DNA of 42,257 nucleotides, from the NCBI GenBank assembly GCA_020723255.1, contig DYJH01000009.1, forward strand, positions 1 through 42,257. Direction: 5' to 3'. The DNA is from Desulfonema limicola. Its GTDB lineage: Bacteria > Desulfobacterota > Desulfobacteria > Desulfobacterales > RPRI01. Positions within the stretch are counted from its first letter, which is position 1; each line of letters opens with the position of its first letter. The translations under genes and the position numbers were made by a program. The notes beneath the pieces were generated by a model. The model was not told the DNA's origin and searched no databases. It was given only the letters and a program-made list of their open reading frames with translations. Shown piece by piece: positions 1-8,249 of this stretch.

Positions 1-1
1 C

Positions 2-85
2 TGGTTGACAAATCCTGCTTCTATCGGCATTCTCAGCAAGGGAACTTTGGGCGCTGTTCCTGATATGAACTGGGAGATTCAGTGA
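2..85 (+). CDS. C-terminal end of an unidentified upstream protein (partial)
   Basis: An open frame enters from the left edge and stops at TGA 83-85. It gives 27 residues that end in PDMNWEIQ. No family can be recognised from so short a tail. It ends 23 bases before the next start at 109, so it is probably the previous gene of the same polysaccharide operon. The frame choice is an inference: it is the only frame that stays open up to the ribosome binding site of the next gene. Confidence 0.35.
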   Translation, partial: WLTNPASIGILSKGTLGAVPDMNWEIQ

Positions 86-108
86 TTATAAAAGGGAGGT
101 TTAATATC

Positions 109-720
109 ATGAGACAATATACGTATTATATGCTTGTGAGAGTATTTAGTATCCTCATCCTGGTTGTTTGTACTAGTCCTGCTTTTGGGGGAAATTTAAA
201 TTCTAAATTGGAACTGGTTAATAATAAGTTATCAATATCCGCGCAGGAAATACCGTTAGGCTCTTTGTTAAAAGAAATTGGAGATAAAACAGGCATTCAA
301 TTCATTGTTGGCGAAGAAGAATCGGTAAAAACCTTTTCGGGAAATTTTCGATCCTTGACTATAGAGGAAGCAATTGATAGGGTTTTTGAAAAGATAGATC
401 ATGTAATATTTTATAGTTCTGACGATAAAATTCTGATGGTAAGAGCTGTTAGTAAATGTTCAGCGCATTCGGCAAAATTAGAAAAAGGAGTTAAAAAATT
501 ACAGAGCGACTATGAAATAACGGTTAACCTTGATGGAAACGCTATAAATGCTGTTCATGAGGCTGTTGATATAAATGCTGCTTATGAGTCTTGCGACATG
601 AATGATCCGTATGAGGCTGACGGCATGTATGTTACCCATGAAGCTGATGGCATGTATGTTACCCATGAGGCTGACGGCATGAATATTATCTATGCGGCTG
701 ATGATATGGTTGTGACCTGA
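109..720 (+). CDS. Secreted STN-domain protein with nine-residue tandem-repeat tail
   Basis: The start is ATG 109, preceded by GGGAGG at 94-99. A longer reading from GTG 82 lacks a binding site. Residues 1-28 form a signal peptide (hydrophobic stretch, then SPAFGG). Residues about 40-115 resemble the STN domain (secretin and TonB N-terminal short domain): LSISAQEIPLGSLLKEIGDKTG is followed by a LTIEEAIDRVF segment. STN domains are usually small periplasmic modules of secretins, TonB receptors and FecR-type systems, but no secretin core or TonB barrel follows here. From about residue 142 the protein consists of nine-residue repeats (consensus EADGMYVTH) encoded by 27-base units. The gene lies at the head of the polysaccharide operon. 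A periplasmic or outer-membrane role is inferred, and the exact function is unknown. Confidence 0.6.
   Translation: MRQYTYYMLVRVFSILILVVCTSPAFGGNLNSKLELVNNKLSISAQEIPLGSLLKEIGDKTGIQFIVGEEESVKTFSGNFRSLTIEEAIDRVFEKIDHVIFYSSDDKILMVRAVSKCSAHSAKLEKGVKKLQSDYEITVNLDGNAINAVHEAVDINAAYESCDMNDPYEADGMYVTHEADGMYVTHEADGMNIIYAADDMVVT
532..717 (+). repeat. 27-base in-frame tandem repeat, about seven units
   Basis: Units run in register with codons from 532: 532-558, 559-585, 586-612, 613-639, 640-666, 667-693 and a partial 694-717. The units at 613 and 640 encode identical peptides (EADGMYVTH) and differ at only a few bases. The outer units are degenerate (EAVDINAAY, ESCDMNDPY, EADGMNIIY). The array ends at the stop codon of the STN-domain protein. 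Near-identical central units suggest recent slippage or unequal exchange. Confidence 0.85.
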
Positions 721-770
721 TAATATGGCTAAGCTCACGAACTTATTAACATACGAATTATGACCACCCA

Positions 771-1883
771 ATGATAGAAAAATCCAATATTTATGTAACT
801 CAACCCGCGCTTCCTCCATTGGAGGAATATATTGAATACTTAAAACAGATTTGGGACAATAAAATTCTGACTAATAACGGCCCGTTCCATAAACAGTTTG
901 AAAAGGAACTTGCGGAATACCTGGGTGTTAACTATATTTCTTTATTGGCAAACGGCACGCTAGGATTAATTACGGCTTTGCAGGTATTGAATATCAGCGG
1001 TGAAGTTATTACTACTCCTTTCAGTTTTGTTGCCACCACTCATTCGCTATGGTGGAACAACATCAAGCCTGTATTTGTCGATATTGAACCGGAATATTTC
1101 AATCTTGATCCGGAAAAGGTTGAGGCAGCCATAACCCCTCAAACCTCAGCCATCATGCCGGTTCATGTATATGGCAATCCCTGTCAGGTGGATCGGTTGC
1201 AAGAGATTGCGGATACATACGGATTGAAGATAATATATGACGCTGCCCATGCATTCGGCGTACGGATCAATGGCAAGCCGGTATTGAATTATGGGGATCT
1301 TTCCGTTCTTAGTTTTCATGCCACTAAAATGTTTAATACCTTTGAAGGGGGCGCTATCGTTTGCCATAACCAAAAAACAAAACAACGCATTGATTTTCTG
1401 AAAAACTTCGGTTTTGCCGGCGAGACTACTGTAGTTGCTCCGGGTATCAATGCCAAGATGAATGAACTTCAGTCGGCATACGGAATATTACAACTAAAGT
1501 ATGTTGATGAATATATAGCAAAATGCAAGGCTCTTGCTGAAGCTTACTGCGAGGAATTGAAGGGTATCGCAGGCATTCGTTTTCTTTATGATCCCCCCGG
1601 AGTTAAACGCGGCTTCCCTTTCTTTCCTGTTTTGATTGATGCAGAAAAATATGGGAAAACGCGTGATGAAGTTTATGAAAATCTTAAAAAACATAATATT
1701 TACGGACGACGTTATTTTTATCCGCTTATCAGCCAGTTTCCCACTTACCGTGGACTGCCGTCTGCCAAAGCCTCAAACCTGCCCGTAGCCGAAAAAACGG
1801 CTGCACAAGTTTTGTGCCTGCCGATATTTTCAAACCTATCTATGGATGATCTAAAAAAAATAGTATCCATTCTGAAGTCTTAA
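771..1883 (+). CDS. DegT/DnrJ/EryC1/StrS-family PLP-dependent sugar aminotransferase
   Basis: At 370 residues this is the usual length for the family that transfers an amino group to a keto group on a nucleotide-activated sugar. The Schiff-base lysine is K186 in SFHATKMFNTFEGGA. D157 in YDAAHAFG is the expected partner of the pyridine nitrogen, and NGTLGL near residue 61 fits the phosphate-binding segment. FNTFEGG resembles the FdtB/QdtB/VioA branch that makes 3-amino or 4-amino deoxysugars, but the substrate cannot be read from sequence alone. Two hexapeptide-repeat acyltransferases follow at once, so the amino sugar is probably N-acylated next. No nucleotide-sugar dehydratase or ketoisomerase of that pathway is adjacent. 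The start at ATG 771 has no clear Shine-Dalgarno sequence. Confidence 0.9.
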   Translation: MIEKSNIYVTQPALPPLEEYIEYLKQIWDNKILTNNGPFHKQFEKELAEYLGVNYISLLANGTLGLITALQVLNISGEVITTPFSFVATTHSLWWNNIKPVFVDIEPEYFNLDPEKVEAAITPQTSAIMPVHVYGNPCQVDRLQEIADTYGLKIIYDAAHAFGVRINGKPVLNYGDLSVLSFHATKMFNTFEGGAIVCHNQKTKQRIDFLKNFGFAGETTVVAPGINAKMNELQSAYGILQLKYVDEYIAKCKALAEAYCEELKGIAGIRFLYDPPGVKRGFPFFPVLIDAEKYGKTRDEVYENLKKHNIYGRRYFYPLISQFPTYRGLPSAKASNLPVAEKTAAQVLCLPIFSNLSMDDLKKIVSILKS

Positions 1884-1896
1884 GGAGATAACTTAC

Positions 1897-2856
1897 ATGC
1901 CTTTTTCATTGCATGACATTGAAGCTGTTCTGTCGGAGATTGATATTTCCTATGAAACATACGGGCCGTCAAATGTATATGACGGCTTTTGCAGTTTACG
2001 GCTTATTCAGAATAACGGCATATATTTTTGCGTAGGCGATATAATCCCGAACGGAGATGTCACCGGCTCCTTGTTTATTTGCAATCAACTGCGCCCTGAT
2101 TTGGTTGAGAAAGGCAATGCTACGATAGTAGTGGAAGATGCTCAAAGTTGCTATTATAAGCTGCTCAATAAATTTTTTCCAAGAAATATCCGTCCGGGGA
2201 TTCACCCAACCGCAATAATTGATCCGGATGCCGTCATAGAGAATGAAGTTGAGATTGGTCCTTATTGTGTAATCGGCAAAGCGAACATCAAAAACGGAGT
2301 TTGTTTGCAGTCAAATATAACGATTAATGATAAAGTATCTATCGGTAAATATGTAACTATAGAGCCTTACACCGTCATTGGCGCTACCGGTGTTGCCTGG
2401 GCTTACGACCGGAAAAGCGGTGATCGTATTATGCAGCCTCAGCTAGGCGGGGTTGTTATCGGGGATTATTCTTTTATCGGATCAAATATCACTGTAGCAA
2501 GAGGTTCTATAAATGAAAGCACTGAAATCGGGCTCGATTGCATGATTGCGCACGGTTCAAAAATCGGCCATGGGTGCCGTATCGGTGATCATACTCACTT
2601 TGCGAACAATGTTTCGATTGCGGGAAATGTTGATATCGGGGCTTATAGTTTTCTCGGTTCAGGAGCGGTTGTGAGGCCAAATATAAGTTTAGGCGAAGGC
2701 ACTATTTTAGCTGCCGGTGCAGTAGTAGTGAAAAGCGTGTTAGAGTCCGGTCGTCTCCTGATGGGAGTTCCGGCAACGGCAAGCACATACGCTGATAAAG
2801 CGCTAAACGGCATTCCTCAATCATTCAGAAAAAAAAGAGGCGGCAAAGATGGATAA
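1897..2856 (+). CDS. LpxD-like left-handed beta-helix N-acyltransferase
   Basis: AAGGAG at 1882-1887 sits nine bases before ATG 1897. The protein has 319 residues. An N-terminal domain of about 100 residues resembles the uridine-binding cap of LpxD. From IRPGIHPTAIIDPDAVIEN onward, hexapeptide repeats of the [IV]G..[CAVS] type form a left-handed beta-helix up to about residue 295. The segment IAHGSKIGHGCRIGDHTH carries the histidines expected of an acyl-ACP or acyl-CoA dependent acyltransferase. LpxD itself acylates UDP-3-O-acyl-glucosamine in lipid A synthesis. Position just after a sugar aminotransferase suggests that this copy acylates an amino sugar of the surface polysaccharide instead. 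It overlaps the next gene by eight bases. Confidence 0.8.
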   Translation: MPFSLHDIEAVLSEIDISYETYGPSNVYDGFCSLRLIQNNGIYFCVGDIIPNGDVTGSLFICNQLRPDLVEKGNATIVVEDAQSCYYKLLNKFFPRNIRPGIHPTAIIDPDAVIENEVEIGPYCVIGKANIKNGVCLQSNITINDKVSIGKYVTIEPYTVIGATGVAWAYDRKSGDRIMQPQLGGVVIGDYSFIGSNITVARGSINESTEIGLDCMIAHGSKIGHGCRIGDHTHFANNVSIAGNVDIGAYSFLGSGAVVRPNISLGEGTILAAGAVVVKSVLESGRLLMGVPATASTYADKALNGIPQSFRKKRGGKDG

Positions 2857-3409
2857 TAGCTATAGCATTATATCAGCTTCAGCAATTATTGGCGTAAACG
2901 TTAAGATCGGAAGATTTTGTATAATTGAAGATGAGGTACAGCTTGGAAACAATGTTGTTATCGGTGATTATAGCATAATCCAATCCGGCAGCCGAATCGG
3001 CAATGGGACAAATTTGGGCACATATACAAAGATCGGCAGGGATGTCAAGACCGGCATTGATTGTAAATCCAATTCATATTGTGAAATCAGGGATAATTCT
3101 ATTCTTGGGGATAGAGTAAACATGGGCAGCAGGTGCACAATATCTGCGGGCACTATCGTTGAGAATGATGTGAACATTAAATATAGTTTTGTGGTAACAG
3201 ATACTCCTGATCTTTCAAAAGATAATGAGAAAAATGTAGGGATTTTGAGAGAGGGTTCGCGATTTGGCGCTAATGTCACTATAATGCCGGGAGTTACAAT
3301 AGGAAAAAATTCGGAGATCGGCGCCTGCTCACAGGTGAGACATAATGTTCCTGATAATGAAATATGGTATGGCAATCCGGCAAAATTTTATAAAAAAATA
3401 ATTTCATGA
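2849..3409 (+). CDS. Hexapeptide-repeat sugar acetyltransferase (WbbJ/QdtC-like)
   Basis: This 186-residue protein consists almost entirely of hexapeptide repeats (VKIGRFCIIEDEVQLGNN, VVIGDYSII and others). It has the loop-out and closing segments of nucleotide-sugar acetyltransferases: a disordered VTDTPDLSKDNEKN loop near residue 115, then GANVTIMPGVTIGKNSEIGA and the terminal WYGNPAKFYKK motif. Trimeric acetyl-CoA dependent enzymes of this type N- or O-acetylate amino sugars. It overlaps both the LpxD-like gene upstream and the flippase gene downstream (ATGA at 3406-3409), so translation is probably coupled. The acceptor is likely the product of the DegT aminotransferase, which is an inference from gene order. 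Confidence 0.8.
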   Translation: MDNSYSIISASAIIGVNVKIGRFCIIEDEVQLGNNVVIGDYSIIQSGSRIGNGTNLGTYTKIGRDVKTGIDCKSNSYCEIRDNSILGDRVNMGSRCTISAGTIVENDVNIKYSFVVTDTPDLSKDNEKNVGILREGSRFGANVTIMPGVTIGKNSEIGACSQVRHNVPDNEIWYGNPAKFYKKIIS

Positions 3410-5892
3410 CCCTCGCACAAAAAACCACAACCGGCATCATATGGAACTTCACTGAGTTGCTCAGCCGCAGGGGCTTACAGTCTGTGATTACCCTCTTGCT
3501 TGCCTGGTTTTTGAGCCCGGATGATTTTGGCCTGGTGGCCATGATGGCTGTTTTCCTTGCGGTGGCTACTAACCTGATGGAATCGGGCTTCAAACAAGAT
3601 CTGATTCGCATACAGGAGGCATCGCAACTTGATTTTAACACCGCCTTCTATGCCAATCTGGGACTGGGGTTGCTCTCATACGCCCTGCTTTTTCTGGCAT
3701 CTCCGTTTATAGCGGATTTTTTCAATCAGCAACGGTTAATTGCGCTGATTCGCATAGCGGCTGTGGGGGTTTTGATTAATGCCTTCCAGGTAGTGCAGAG
3801 TGCTGTTTTAAGCCGGGAGCTGAACTTCAAGGCGCAGCTACAGGCCTCCATTCCGGCAGGGATCATTTCGGGTATCGTTGCAGTGTTTCTCGCCTATAAG
3901 GGCTTTGGAGTATGGGCGTTGATCGTCCAAATGCTGCTGGCGGCCCTGGTGACTACTGTGCTTTTGTGGCTTATACAGGGATGGCGCCCCACCTTTGGTT
4001 TTAGCCGCCAATCGCTAAACAGGATGTATAAATTCGGCTATAAGCTATTTTTATCGAGCCTGATTGATACGCTTTTTCAAAATCTTTATGTAATCGTCGT
4101 AGCAAAAATTTTTACCGCTGCAATTGCAGGCTACTATTTTTTTGTTATTAAATTGAGAGACTTGGTTATAACTCAACTGGTAGGCGCAATCCAGACCGTA
4201 ACCTACCCTGCCCTGGCGACGATACAGAATGATGATATTCGTCTCAAGGCCGGATATCGCAAGATAATAGGTGTTACTACCTTTTTGCTTTTTCCGGCCA
4301 TGCTTATGCTTGCAGCCCTGGCTGAGCCGCTGTTTATTTCTCTGCTTCCATCTAAATGGCTGCCGGCGGTATCCTATCTTCAGCTTTTATGCATCGCAGG
4401 TGTGATGTATCCTCTGCATGCCATCAATTTGAACGTGCTTATGGTTAAAGGCCGGTCGGATTTGTTCCTGCATGTGGAGATCATCAAAAAAATAATAGCT
4501 GTAGGCATCCTCTGCGTTGGGGTACAATTCGGAATAATGGGCATCCTTATCAGCCAGATTGTAACTTCTGTTTTGGCCTATATTCCGAACAGCTATTTCT
4601 CCGCCAAACTTATCAATTATCCGGTAAGGGAGCAGATGGCAGATTTCATGCCTGCCTTAGCCTTATCCGGCGCAGTGGCCCTCGTGATTTACGGCGCAGG
4701 ATACTTTATTCACTGGCCGGCGTTAGCAAAGCTCTTTATTTTTGCTTTGGTGGCCGTTACTTTATATCTTGCCGTAGCACATATGTTAAAGTTGCAGGCA
4801 TATCAGATGACCCGGCAAATGCTTGTGGAACAAATAAAACAAGGAGCGGATAAATCATTGCTTAAAAAACCCGGGTGGTGTGGAAAATGTAGTATGAATA
4901 TGAATTATGCTCCGATAGTTATACCTACTTTGTGCAGATATGAACATTTTAAAAATTGCATAACATCTTTAGCTGCAAATAGTTTAGCTAAAGAAACAGA
5001 TTTATATATTGCCCTTGACTATCCCCTGAAAGAATCACATTGGACAGGATATAAGAAGATCTGTAATTATTTGGAAAGCCTCTCAGGATTTAAAAATATA
5101 ATAATTATTAAAAGAGAAAATAATTTCGGATCTAAGGGAAATATAGATTCTGCCAGAAAAGAAATACTGAAATATTATGACAGGATTATATCCTCTGAAG
5201 ATGATAATATTTTTTCCCCTAACTTTCTAGAATACATTAATAAAGGGTTAGATAGATTCAAAAACGACAAAACTGTATTTGCTATATGTGGTTACACATA
5301 TCCTGTACAATTTGAGCACAATGAAAATAATATAATGCGAATTCAAACCCATTTTGCAGGATGGGGATACGGAATATGGAAGGATAGATATGATGCTTTC
5401 CATATTGATATGAATTATTATCTGAGAAATGTTTCAACTAATCGTAATATAGTGAAAAAGATTTATAAGTATTCGAAAAAAAATTATTATTACTTGGCTG
5501 CGAATTTGGGTACGCACAGCAAAGTTGGCCGTGATGTTTTTTTTTCCATATATATGATTGCTAATGGAATGTATACAGTTAACCCATTGGTATCAAAAGT
5601 TAAAAATTGTGGATGGGATGGCTCAGGTATAAATTGTAAAGTTATTGACTATGATTATAGTAATCAAGAAATTGATGCCAAAAACAGCTTTGAAATAATT
5701 TGTGATGATGATTTATCTTATTTTGAAGATAATACCGAGAAGTTGAATCAATTCTATATGCCATCAAAGACTCAAATGTTAGCAGCGCATTTCGCATTAA
5801 TAATTTTTTTGAGTTGCGGCCAAAACATGTATGATTGGATAATAAGAATATATAATGCACCCAAAAGTTTATATTGTTCTTGTAAATTATAA
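3406..5892 (+). CDS. Wzx-type polysaccharide flippase fused to a glycosyltransferase
   Basis: One open frame of 828 residues contains two proteins' worth of sequence. Residues 1 to about 480 form a MOP-superfamily flippase of the WzxC/RfbX type, with about 12 to 14 hydrophobic segments, opening with MTLAQKTTTGIIWNF. Such proteins move undecaprenyl-linked repeat units across the inner membrane. Residues about 497-828 form a soluble GT-A-type glycosyltransferase: it opens NYAPIVIPTLCRYEHFKNC, has a candidate metal-binding SEDDN near residue 598, and an HFAGWGYGIW acceptor segment. Base composition drops from near 48 % GC to about 30 % GC close to 4890, and in-frame ATGs lie at 4894 and 4900 without a good binding site. 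It may be a true fusion, a recombination product, or two genes read as one. The last 38 bases overlap the next gene. Confidence 0.8.
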   Translation: MTLAQKTTTGIIWNFTELLSRRGLQSVITLLLAWFLSPDDFGLVAMMAVFLAVATNLMESGFKQDLIRIQEASQLDFNTAFYANLGLGLLSYALLFLASPFIADFFNQQRLIALIRIAAVGVLINAFQVVQSAVLSRELNFKAQLQASIPAGIISGIVAVFLAYKGFGVWALIVQMLLAALVTTVLLWLIQGWRPTFGFSRQSLNRMYKFGYKLFLSSLIDTLFQNLYVIVVAKIFTAAIAGYYFFVIKLRDLVITQLVGAIQTVTYPALATIQNDDIRLKAGYRKIIGVTTFLLFPAMLMLAALAEPLFISLLPSKWLPAVSYLQLLCIAGVMYPLHAINLNVLMVKGRSDLFLHVEIIKKIIAVGILCVGVQFGIMGILISQIVTSVLAYIPNSYFSAKLINYPVREQMADFMPALALSGAVALVIYGAGYFIHWPALAKLFIFALVAVTLYLAVAHMLKLQAYQMTRQMLVEQIKQGADKSLLKKPGWCGKCSMNMNYAPIVIPTLCRYEHFKNCITSLAANSLAKETDLYIALDYPLKESHWTGYKKICNYLESLSGFKNIIIIKRENNFGSKGNIDSARKEILKYYDRIISSEDDNIFSPNFLEYINKGLDRFKNDKTVFAICGYTYPVQFEHNENNIMRIQTHFAGWGYGIWKDRYDAFHIDMNYYLRNVSTNRNIVKKIYKYSKKNYYYLAANLGTHSKVGRDVFFSIYMIANGMYTVNPLVSKVKNCGWDGSGINCKVIDYDYSNQEIDAKNSFEIICDDDLSYFEDNTEKLNQFYMPSKTQMLAAHFALIIFLSCGQNMYDWIIRIYNAPKSLYCSCKL

Positions 5893-6910
5893 TGGCTGGA
5901 AAGACACTATTGAGTGCCTGGAAAGCGTGTTTCGTTCCGATTACCCAAACTTCCAAGTGGTCGTTGTAGATAACTTATCTGCGGATAACTCAATGACACA
6001 TATCTTGTCCTGGGCAAAAGGCGATAAATATGCCGGCTTTGAAAACCCTCAATTGGCACGCCTTACGAGACCTCAAATAACAAAACCAATTGAATGCGTT
6101 TTTTATAATACCCAAGCGCTTTTTAGTTCTGTTTCATTTAATGAGAGAAATTCTAATAACCCTCTTGTTCTGATACAATCCGGAGAAAATAAAGGTTTTG
6201 CAGCAGGCAATAATGCCGGCATCAATTATTCGTTTGCAAAGAATGATGCTGATTATATCTGGCTATTGAACAATGATACGGTCGTAGAGTCCGGTGCATT
6301 AAGAGCTTTGGTAGAGAAAGCGATTTTTTATAAGGAAAATCAGCAAAGAGTTGGAATTATAGGAGCGAAACTCTTATACTATAATGATCCTAACATGATC
6401 CAGGGTGTAGCGGGTATATACAATAAATGGTTTGCCATATCGAAACATTTAGGTATATTTGAAGATGACCATGGTCAATATGATAATGAGGCAATCGCCG
6501 GTAAAATGGATTATTCCATCGGGGCCAGCTTGTTTGTTTCAGCGCCTTTTATCAAAGGAGTTGGATTGATGTGTGAAGATTATTTCCTGTATTTTGAAGA
6601 TATCGATTGGGCTGTCAGAGGAAAGGCCAAAGGATGGCATTTAGGCTACTGCTGGCAAGCCAGGGTGTTTCATAAGGAAGGAAATAGCACTGGTGCATGT
6701 TATCAGAAACCCTTTGGAAAAAGTGCGATAGCTGATTTTCACAGCATACGGAATCGCATTTTGTTTACGAATAAATTTTATCCTATCCATCTTTGGACTG
6801 TTAAATTAAGTTTCATTGCTGTAATAATAAATCGTCTCAGGAGGCGGCAATTCGATAGAGTGCTATCAGTGATAAACCTGATTATAACAAAGAAGAAACA
6901 TAATGAATAA
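5855..6910 (+). CDS. GT2-family glycosyltransferase, rhamnosyltransferase-like
   Basis: This 351-residue cytoplasmic or membrane-peripheral GT-A enzyme opens with VYIVLVNYNGWKDTIECL, the typical nucleotide-binding strand of family GT2. The DxD-equivalent is LLNNDTVV near residue 143, and the acceptor-side acid lies in EDYFLYFEDIDWAVRGK near residue 247. The pattern is that of WbbL/RfbF-type rhamnosyltransferases, although the donor sugar is not certain. Its start lies within the 3' end of the flippase-glycosyltransferase gene, and its end overlaps the polymerase gene by eight bases. It presumably adds one sugar of the repeat unit. Confidence 0.85.
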   Translation: MHPKVYIVLVNYNGWKDTIECLESVFRSDYPNFQVVVVDNLSADNSMTHILSWAKGDKYAGFENPQLARLTRPQITKPIECVFYNTQALFSSVSFNERNSNNPLVLIQSGENKGFAAGNNAGINYSFAKNDADYIWLLNNDTVVESGALRALVEKAIFYKENQQRVGIIGAKLLYYNDPNMIQGVAGIYNKWFAISKHLGIFEDDHGQYDNEAIAGKMDYSIGASLFVSAPFIKGVGLMCEDYFLYFEDIDWAVRGKAKGWHLGYCWQARVFHKEGNSTGACYQKPFGKSAIADFHSIRNRILFTNKFYPIHLWTVKLSFIAVIINRLRRRQFDRVLSVINLIITKKKHNE

Positions 6911-8249
6911 CAATCTGTCTTTAGATGAAAAACCCCCAAATGAACAAATAAAGGCAGGATATTATCTAAAGTTATTATTTTTACTTTTATTTTATGTAAT
7001 TATATTTTTTAACGGTTTCATATCAAATTTTGTTTACCCTTATAATTATCCCAAAACCGGCACCTTATTAATCGATTTATATCTTGTATTCCTAATTTTC
7101 TTTGGAATAATAATTATATTATCTAACAAGTTATCGTTTATAAAGTGGCAACTTGTTAATATTATCACTATAGTAATTTCCCTGGCTTTTGTAATTCCTG
7201 TATTTTTAAATAATGGACCTTCTATTGAAAGAATTTTGGGATATAGAAATTATATATTTTATATGATGGTTTATTTTTTTATTCAACCGTATTTATCATC
7301 AAACAATATTCATAAATTCCTTGTTTCTTCGTTAATGGTATTAGGGTTTATAGTGGCTGTATTTTCAATTATTCAAGGTATATTTGCATCATATTTACCG
7401 ATTGACCTACTAGTGTTGGCAGGTGAAGATACTTTTTCATTCTATGAATCAGATATAGTTCGTACAACAGCGTTGATTGGTAATACGATAATATTCGGTA
7501 TATTTTTATTAGTAATATTGCAATTATATATACGTCATTATTTATTGTTAAAATCAGAAATTGTGTTTTTCGGATCGCTGGTAATTGTAATTGCTATTGT
7601 ATTAACCTACTCACGTGCTGCGATTGCAGGTTGTGCTTTAACGATTATTTTGCAAAATTACTGTTTTGGTAAATTTAATATAAAAAAAATAATAATGACC
7701 GTTATCTTGATAGCAGTAACAACTATTTCGTATTTATCATTTTCACCCGATTATTTCTTATTTAGAAGGCTAATCGGCACGGAAGTATCTTCTTATTACT
7801 CGACTGTTGTTCATTTAGAAGAAATCAGAAACTCTTTGGATGTGATAAAAGATAATCCGCTTGCAGGAATCGGCCTTGGCTCACAAGGCAAATCTTCCAG
7901 GTCAGAAAAAATTATTACAGATGGTTTTTGGTTTCAATTATTTCTTGAGATGGGGATTCCTCTATCTTTATTATATTTACTCAATATTTATTTATGCACG
8001 AGAATAGCTTTAACAAGATCCAGGATGACGTTAAATCCATATGTCAAAATTGCATCTGATTCTTTTCTATGCATGAGTATTTTATTATTTTTCCTTAATT
8101 TTTTTAATTCAGCTTTCTCTTCCCCAATCGTTTATTTAATCTACTGGACAATATTTGGATTAGCTATATATAAAAATCAAGCTCATTCCGGATCTGCAAT
8201 CACAATACGCAAAAATCTCAAAATAAAATTGAGAGGTATTCTTGAGTAA
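6903..8249 (+). CDS. O-antigen polymerase/ligase-like membrane protein (Wzy_C family)
   Basis: The protein has 448 residues and about 11 hydrophobic segments. It carries the hallmarks of the O-antigen ligase/polymerase superfamily: VLTYSRAAIAG near residue 238 and KDNPLAGIGLGSQGK near residue 316, the latter in the large periplasmic loop before the last membrane segments. In a locus that also has a Wzx flippase, a Wzy polymerase role is the simplest reading. WaaL-type ligation of the chain to a lipid cannot be excluded. GC content is very low (about 30 %), as is common for wzy genes. The gene overlaps its predecessor by eight bases, and the next gene starts at TTG 8242 inside it. Confidence 0.8.
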   Translation: MNNNLSLDEKPPNEQIKAGYYLKLLFLLLFYVIIFFNGFISNFVYPYNYPKTGTLLIDLYLVFLIFFGIIIILSNKLSFIKWQLVNIITIVISLAFVIPVFLNNGPSIERILGYRNYIFYMMVYFFIQPYLSSNNIHKFLVSSLMVLGFIVAVFSIIQGIFASYLPIDLLVLAGEDTFSFYESDIVRTTALIGNTIIFGIFLLVILQLYIRHYLLLKSEIVFFGSLVIVIAIVLTYSRAAIAGCALTIILQNYCFGKFNIKKIIMTVILIAVTTISYLSFSPDYFLFRRLIGTEVSSYYSTVVHLEEIRNSLDVIKDNPLAGIGLGSQGKSSRSEKIITDGFWFQLFLEMGIPLSLLYLLNIYLCTRIALTRSRMTLNPYVKIASDSFLCMSILLFFLNFFNSAFSSPIVYLIYWTIFGLAIYKNQAHSGSAITIRKNLKIKLRGILE

